A stretch of 64,000 nt of DNA from Talpa occidentalis (lineage: Eukaryota > Chordata > Mammalia > Eulipotyphla > Talpidae): NCBI RefSeq assembly GCF_014898055.3, contig NW_023601433.1, positions 70,601,683-70,665,682 of the forward strand, read 5' to 3'. Below the pieces are notes generated by a model. The model worked only from the letters and a program-made list of their open reading frames with translations. It was not told the DNA's origin and did not search any database. Below are positions 60,938 to 64,000 of the stretch, one piece after another. The translations under genes were made by a program, and so were the position numbers. Numbering within the stretch: position 1 is the first letter of the stretch; each line of letters starts with the position of its first letter.

Positions 60938-61212
60938 TTTTTTTAATTATTTATTTATTTTTTTAAAGATTTATTTATTCATACAAGCACTGGGTACAGT
61001 CAGAAGCACGGGAGGGTGAGAGAATTCACCAGAGCCAGAGCAGAGAGCAGAACAGGCAGAGTGACGAAGTACACTGCTGAGGGGAGCAGCAGGCAGTAGG
61101 AGAGGTCTGCGCGCCATGTGGGACCCGGTGGCCGGGGATCGAACCGGTGCTGCAGAGGCTGCGGGCAGCTTCACAACCCAGCGCTCAACCACTGCGCCAC
61201 CAGGGGAAGCCC
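60938..61212 (-). mobile_element. Lineage tRNA-derived SINE, reverse, full length
   Basis: T-rich tail with TTTA repeats, the reversed body (GTACAGTCAGAAGCACGGGA, GAGAATTCACCAGAGCCAG), the reversed B box GGGATCGAACC, and the head end GCGCCACCAGGGGAAGCCC. An 11-bp duplication TGTGTCTTTTT lies at 60927-60937 and 61213-61223. Confidence 0.95.
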
Positions 61213-63639
61213 TGTGTCTTTTTCTTCTTCCCTCAAAAAGATGTTTCCTGCTCAAAGTGGCATTACATGATTTTTTCCCCTGGGTACTTTATCAATTTAT
61301 CTGACCTGACAGCATCATATGAACTTTTTGAGGCTATTGCTGACTGAAATCTCAGTACAAAAAAGCCACATCCAAAGCAGTAGTCCTTGCTTGCATCATC
61401 CTGTTCTAAACCTAACAACTACCAAAAAACAGCATTACAAAGCATCCATCTTACTTCATTGTGAACCTAAAGCCTGGATTGTAAACATTAAAAATACACA
61501 TTTTTGCTATAGCAATACTTTTAGACCAGGCATAGCAGATACAACAGCTGCACCAGGAGATGCTTGAGTGGAATGACTGGCCTGGCCAGACAACTTGTAA
61601 TCCTCAGAGCTGCCAGCTGGTTGTCACCCGATGTTCTGTCACTTCCCAGCACATGGGCTGGCAGAGGAAACTCAACGCCGCATCTGGAGCACCTTCTGCT
61701 CACAAGGTGCTTCCCTCAACCATGAGGGCCCCAAACCATGGGTCATATGAAAAGTACTTGGCTAGAACATTACACAGTTACTTAATTGCCTATCAGGGAA
61801 AATTCCCATTTCTCAAGTAATGTTGCCCAGTAAGTGGACCTAAGGCTACCTGCTCAAGAATCACTTTGGGGGCATGTTAGGAATGCAGGTTCTGTCATAT
61901 GTTTGTCTATTTACTATGTTATAGTTTGTTTTCTTTGCTAACATGTAAGTCCTGGAGAGTCAAAACTGTTCAGTTTAACTGATACCCCAGCACCCCTAAC
62001 AGTGTTTGACATATTTAAATATTTGAATGTGTCAAATATTTGAATGAATTCATTTCTGGGTATCACTATCACTGACAGACTGAATCAAAATCTCTAAGAG
62101 CAGAGGCAAGAAATCTGCATTTTAAAGACACTTAGAGTAAATTTTAAGAACAACTTTTCTAAAGTAATTCAGCCATTTCTAACATCAATAAAAGATGAAA
62201 TATGTCTCCAGAGGCCCCCATTCTAGCTGTCTGGTCAGATGTGAAGGTAAAGTGAGCATATTAATATTTCCTTGGGTTAAAATTTTGCCTTCTAGTCAAA
62301 AGGCTCCAACAAGTAAAGATTCATCAGCCACGTCTCACGTGCCCGGCTCCGGGCAGCTCCAGCCAGGCCACCCATACCCTTCCAGGCAGAGTTCAGCTGT
62401 AGTAGACCAGTAAGAGCTGGAATTTCCAAACAATTTCTAAGGCTTCTTTCTCTCAATCTCCTGGTTTACCTACAAAAATACTATGGCAATGTTAATGTGT
62501 TCAAAAGTGTATGTAAAAGATAAAGGCAATTCCTAAATCCCTCGGAAAGTTGAACACTTTGCTTGTATCCAGGCGGGTGAAGGTGTTTTAGCAAAATCTG
62601 ATCTCTGGGAGGCTGAACAGCGCTGACGGATGCCCTGGGGCTAAGCTGTGACGTAAAGGGAGAAATGAAGGGGAGCAGACACCTGACAGAGCTAATTGCC
62701 CCTGCCCGCTCTGACACCCTGACTCTTTGCCCCTCTGTCCTTCCTCTAGAGCCCCCACCTCACAGAGGTTCCCCCAAGGTGGGCTGCCCTGGTGGAACCA
62801 TACTAAATGTGCATTTAATGCTCCTGTTGCCTTCTAACCTGACTCACTAATCACTGGTAACCTGTTCATTACTGTTGCTCAGGTAATTGCATTTTAACTG
62901 CCTTTCTTTGGAAAACAGGTTCACATCAATCAGTGTTCTCAGTGTTCAGAGGCCTAATGTCTACTTTATAGTCCTACTGTTTTACAACACCCCCTTTATT
63001 AGCCTGAAATGAAAATTGCAGAAAATGCTACTTAACTACTCACTATATTAATTTACAATAAAATTACATAGTTCAGCAAGAACTTAGGCAAGGCAATACA
63101 AAAAGATGTAATGAAGTAACCCAGTACTTGTTCTATATGCAAAATCATAGGGACAGCCACAGATGAATGATTGAGCCAGCAACAGCAGATGCCAGAACCT
63201 GCTCCCTAGTCACCAAATGCCAGTAGCATGCAGTGTATATCTATAGTGGCAATCTCCTCCCCATAATTTTTTTTCAAAATGTTTTATAAATACCTGGATC
63301 AATGACCTTGATGTGAAAATTAGGTCAGACAGATGGATAAAAGCCAATTTAGTGACCTCAAGACAGAGATTTTGCAACTACAGGTATGGATAGGTTCTGA
63401 GAAATGAATTGTTAGGTGATTTACTCAATGTGTAGATGTCACAGGGTATAATTCCACAAGCCTAGAGGGTAGAGCCTACTACCTCCCAAGGTGTAAAGCA
63501 TAGCCTGTTGGGACCGCCATCATATATGCAATCACTTGTTGACAGATGCATGACTATACTCTGTCTTTGGCCCATTTTTTTATCCCAAAGAGGTAGGAGA
63601 GGAATGTTACCATGTACAATAATCTCAACTATAGAAGCT

Positions 63640-63800
63640 AACAATTATTGGATGCCTCCCATATGCCAAGTACTTTTAAAACAGTTTTGCATGTATTAAT
63701 AAATTTAATACCTCAAACTCCATAAAGGAGCTCCATCACCAGTTTCTAAGCATTATAGGCACAAGGAAATTAAGTAAGATCACACATCTCACCTTACCTA
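63640..63800 (-). mobile_element. MIR SINE, antisense
   Basis: 'AACAATTATTGGATGCCTCC', 'CATATGCCAAGTACTTTTAA' and 'GCACAAGGAAATTAAGTAAG' fit a diverged antisense MIR. Confidence 0.65.
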
Positions 63801-64000
63801 GCTGCTTGTAGAAATCAAGAGTGTCCTCTGATGGGTATAATTGTGGGCTTCTAGTGCAAGCAAAGCACTGCCTGGGTTTTTACTTTAGGAAAGAAACATT
63901 TTGAAGATGAAAGAATGAGTCTCTCTTCAGTGCTTGTCTAACTGTTTGAAATTTGAGCCCTTGAACAAAGCCATCTGCTTTGTTCTTTTAGCACTTGAAA

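Larger units (their letters stand above)
35927..64000 (+). other. GAD2: GAD2 gene, 5' portion (exons 1-8; continues past the window)
   Basis: Glutamate decarboxylase 65 kDa: a PLP-dependent group II decarboxylase converting L-glutamate to GABA, anchored on synaptic vesicles and cycling between apo- and holo-enzyme. It is also a major type 1 diabetes autoantigen. Eight coding exons (35927-36002, 36714-36773, 36957-37106, 38084-38317, 42931-43021, 43551-43663, 47718-47833, 55088-55167) total 920 nt, with matching phases and GT-AG borders throughout. They encode residues 1-306 plus two bases of codon 307, of the usual 585. The remaining exons, with the PLP-binding lysine, are not in the window; exon 9 (starting GKMIPSD in human) was looked for and not found before 64,000. 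Confidence 0.98.
55168..64000 (+). other. GAD2: GAD2 intron 8 (partial, runs past the window end)
   Basis: At least 8.8 kb. Contains three lineage SINEs (56231-56547, 56938-57204, 60938-61212), three MIR fossils, a MER2-type relic (60014-60246) and an old L1 piece (59190-59600). The stretches 57,220-58,370 and 61,220-63,630 show nothing I can name. No exon was found. Confidence 0.75.

Noticed and set aside
55168..64000. Search for GAD2 exon 9 (GKMIPSD...)
   Set aside because: No segment encoding this conserved start with an AG acceptor was found before the window end, so the exon presumably lies further downstream.

Overview
This window is placental-mammal genomic DNA. It has large AT-rich introns with canonical GT-AG splice sites, L1, L2, MIR and Tigger repeats, CpG-rich promoter DNA, and two neighbouring genes recognisable from their proteins. 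Both genes are on the + strand: the 3' end of MYO3A (unconventional myosin IIIA) and the 5' half of GAD2 (glutamate decarboxylase 65). The same gene order occurs on human chromosome 10p12. A family of roughly 260-bp tRNA-derived SINEs, several with near-perfect target-site duplications, is active or recently active here. It is not primate Alu or rodent B1/B2. It suggests a laurasiatherian, perhaps a rhinolophoid bat, but that placement is a guess without a repeat library.

Layout. Positions 1-31,145 hold the last eight coding exons of MYO3A (exons 28-35 if human numbering applies) with their introns. A ~530-nt 3' UTR follows, with an AATAAA signal at 31,674. The eight exons join into an unbroken 576-codon frame. 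It covers two IQ motifs at the end of the neck, a long variable tail with a third IQ motif, the probable espin-binding tail segment, and the C-terminal actin-binding tail homology motif. Positions ~31,690-35,900 are a ~4-kb intergenic stretch running into the CpG-rich GAD2 promoter and 5' UTR. Positions 35,927-55,167 carry the first eight coding exons of GAD2 (residues 1-306 plus two bases of codon 307). These cover the membrane-targeting, palmitoylated N-terminus and the start of the PLP-dependent decarboxylase domain, up to the PLP-stacking histidine. The rest of GAD2, including the PLP lysine, lies beyond 64,000.

The two genes have unrelated jobs. MYO3A moves espin-1 to actin protrusion tips in hair cells and photoreceptors. 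GAD2 makes GABA at synapses. Their adjacency is conserved synteny, not an operon.

The introns are mostly repeats: L1 fragments (predominantly antisense to the genes), an ERV solo LTR with a 4-bp target duplication nested in an old LINE, an 80-bp mariner MITE, two Tigger/MER2-type DNA transposons, six copies of the lineage SINE, MIR and L2 fossils, and microsatellites. I found no novel gene system. The items most worth checking are an unexplained CpG-rich block inside GAD2 intron 4 (~40,500-41,000), a CpG cluster over the last MYO3A exon, a REST-like half-site arrangement upstream of GAD2, and a candidate homeodomain/SOX element between the genes.
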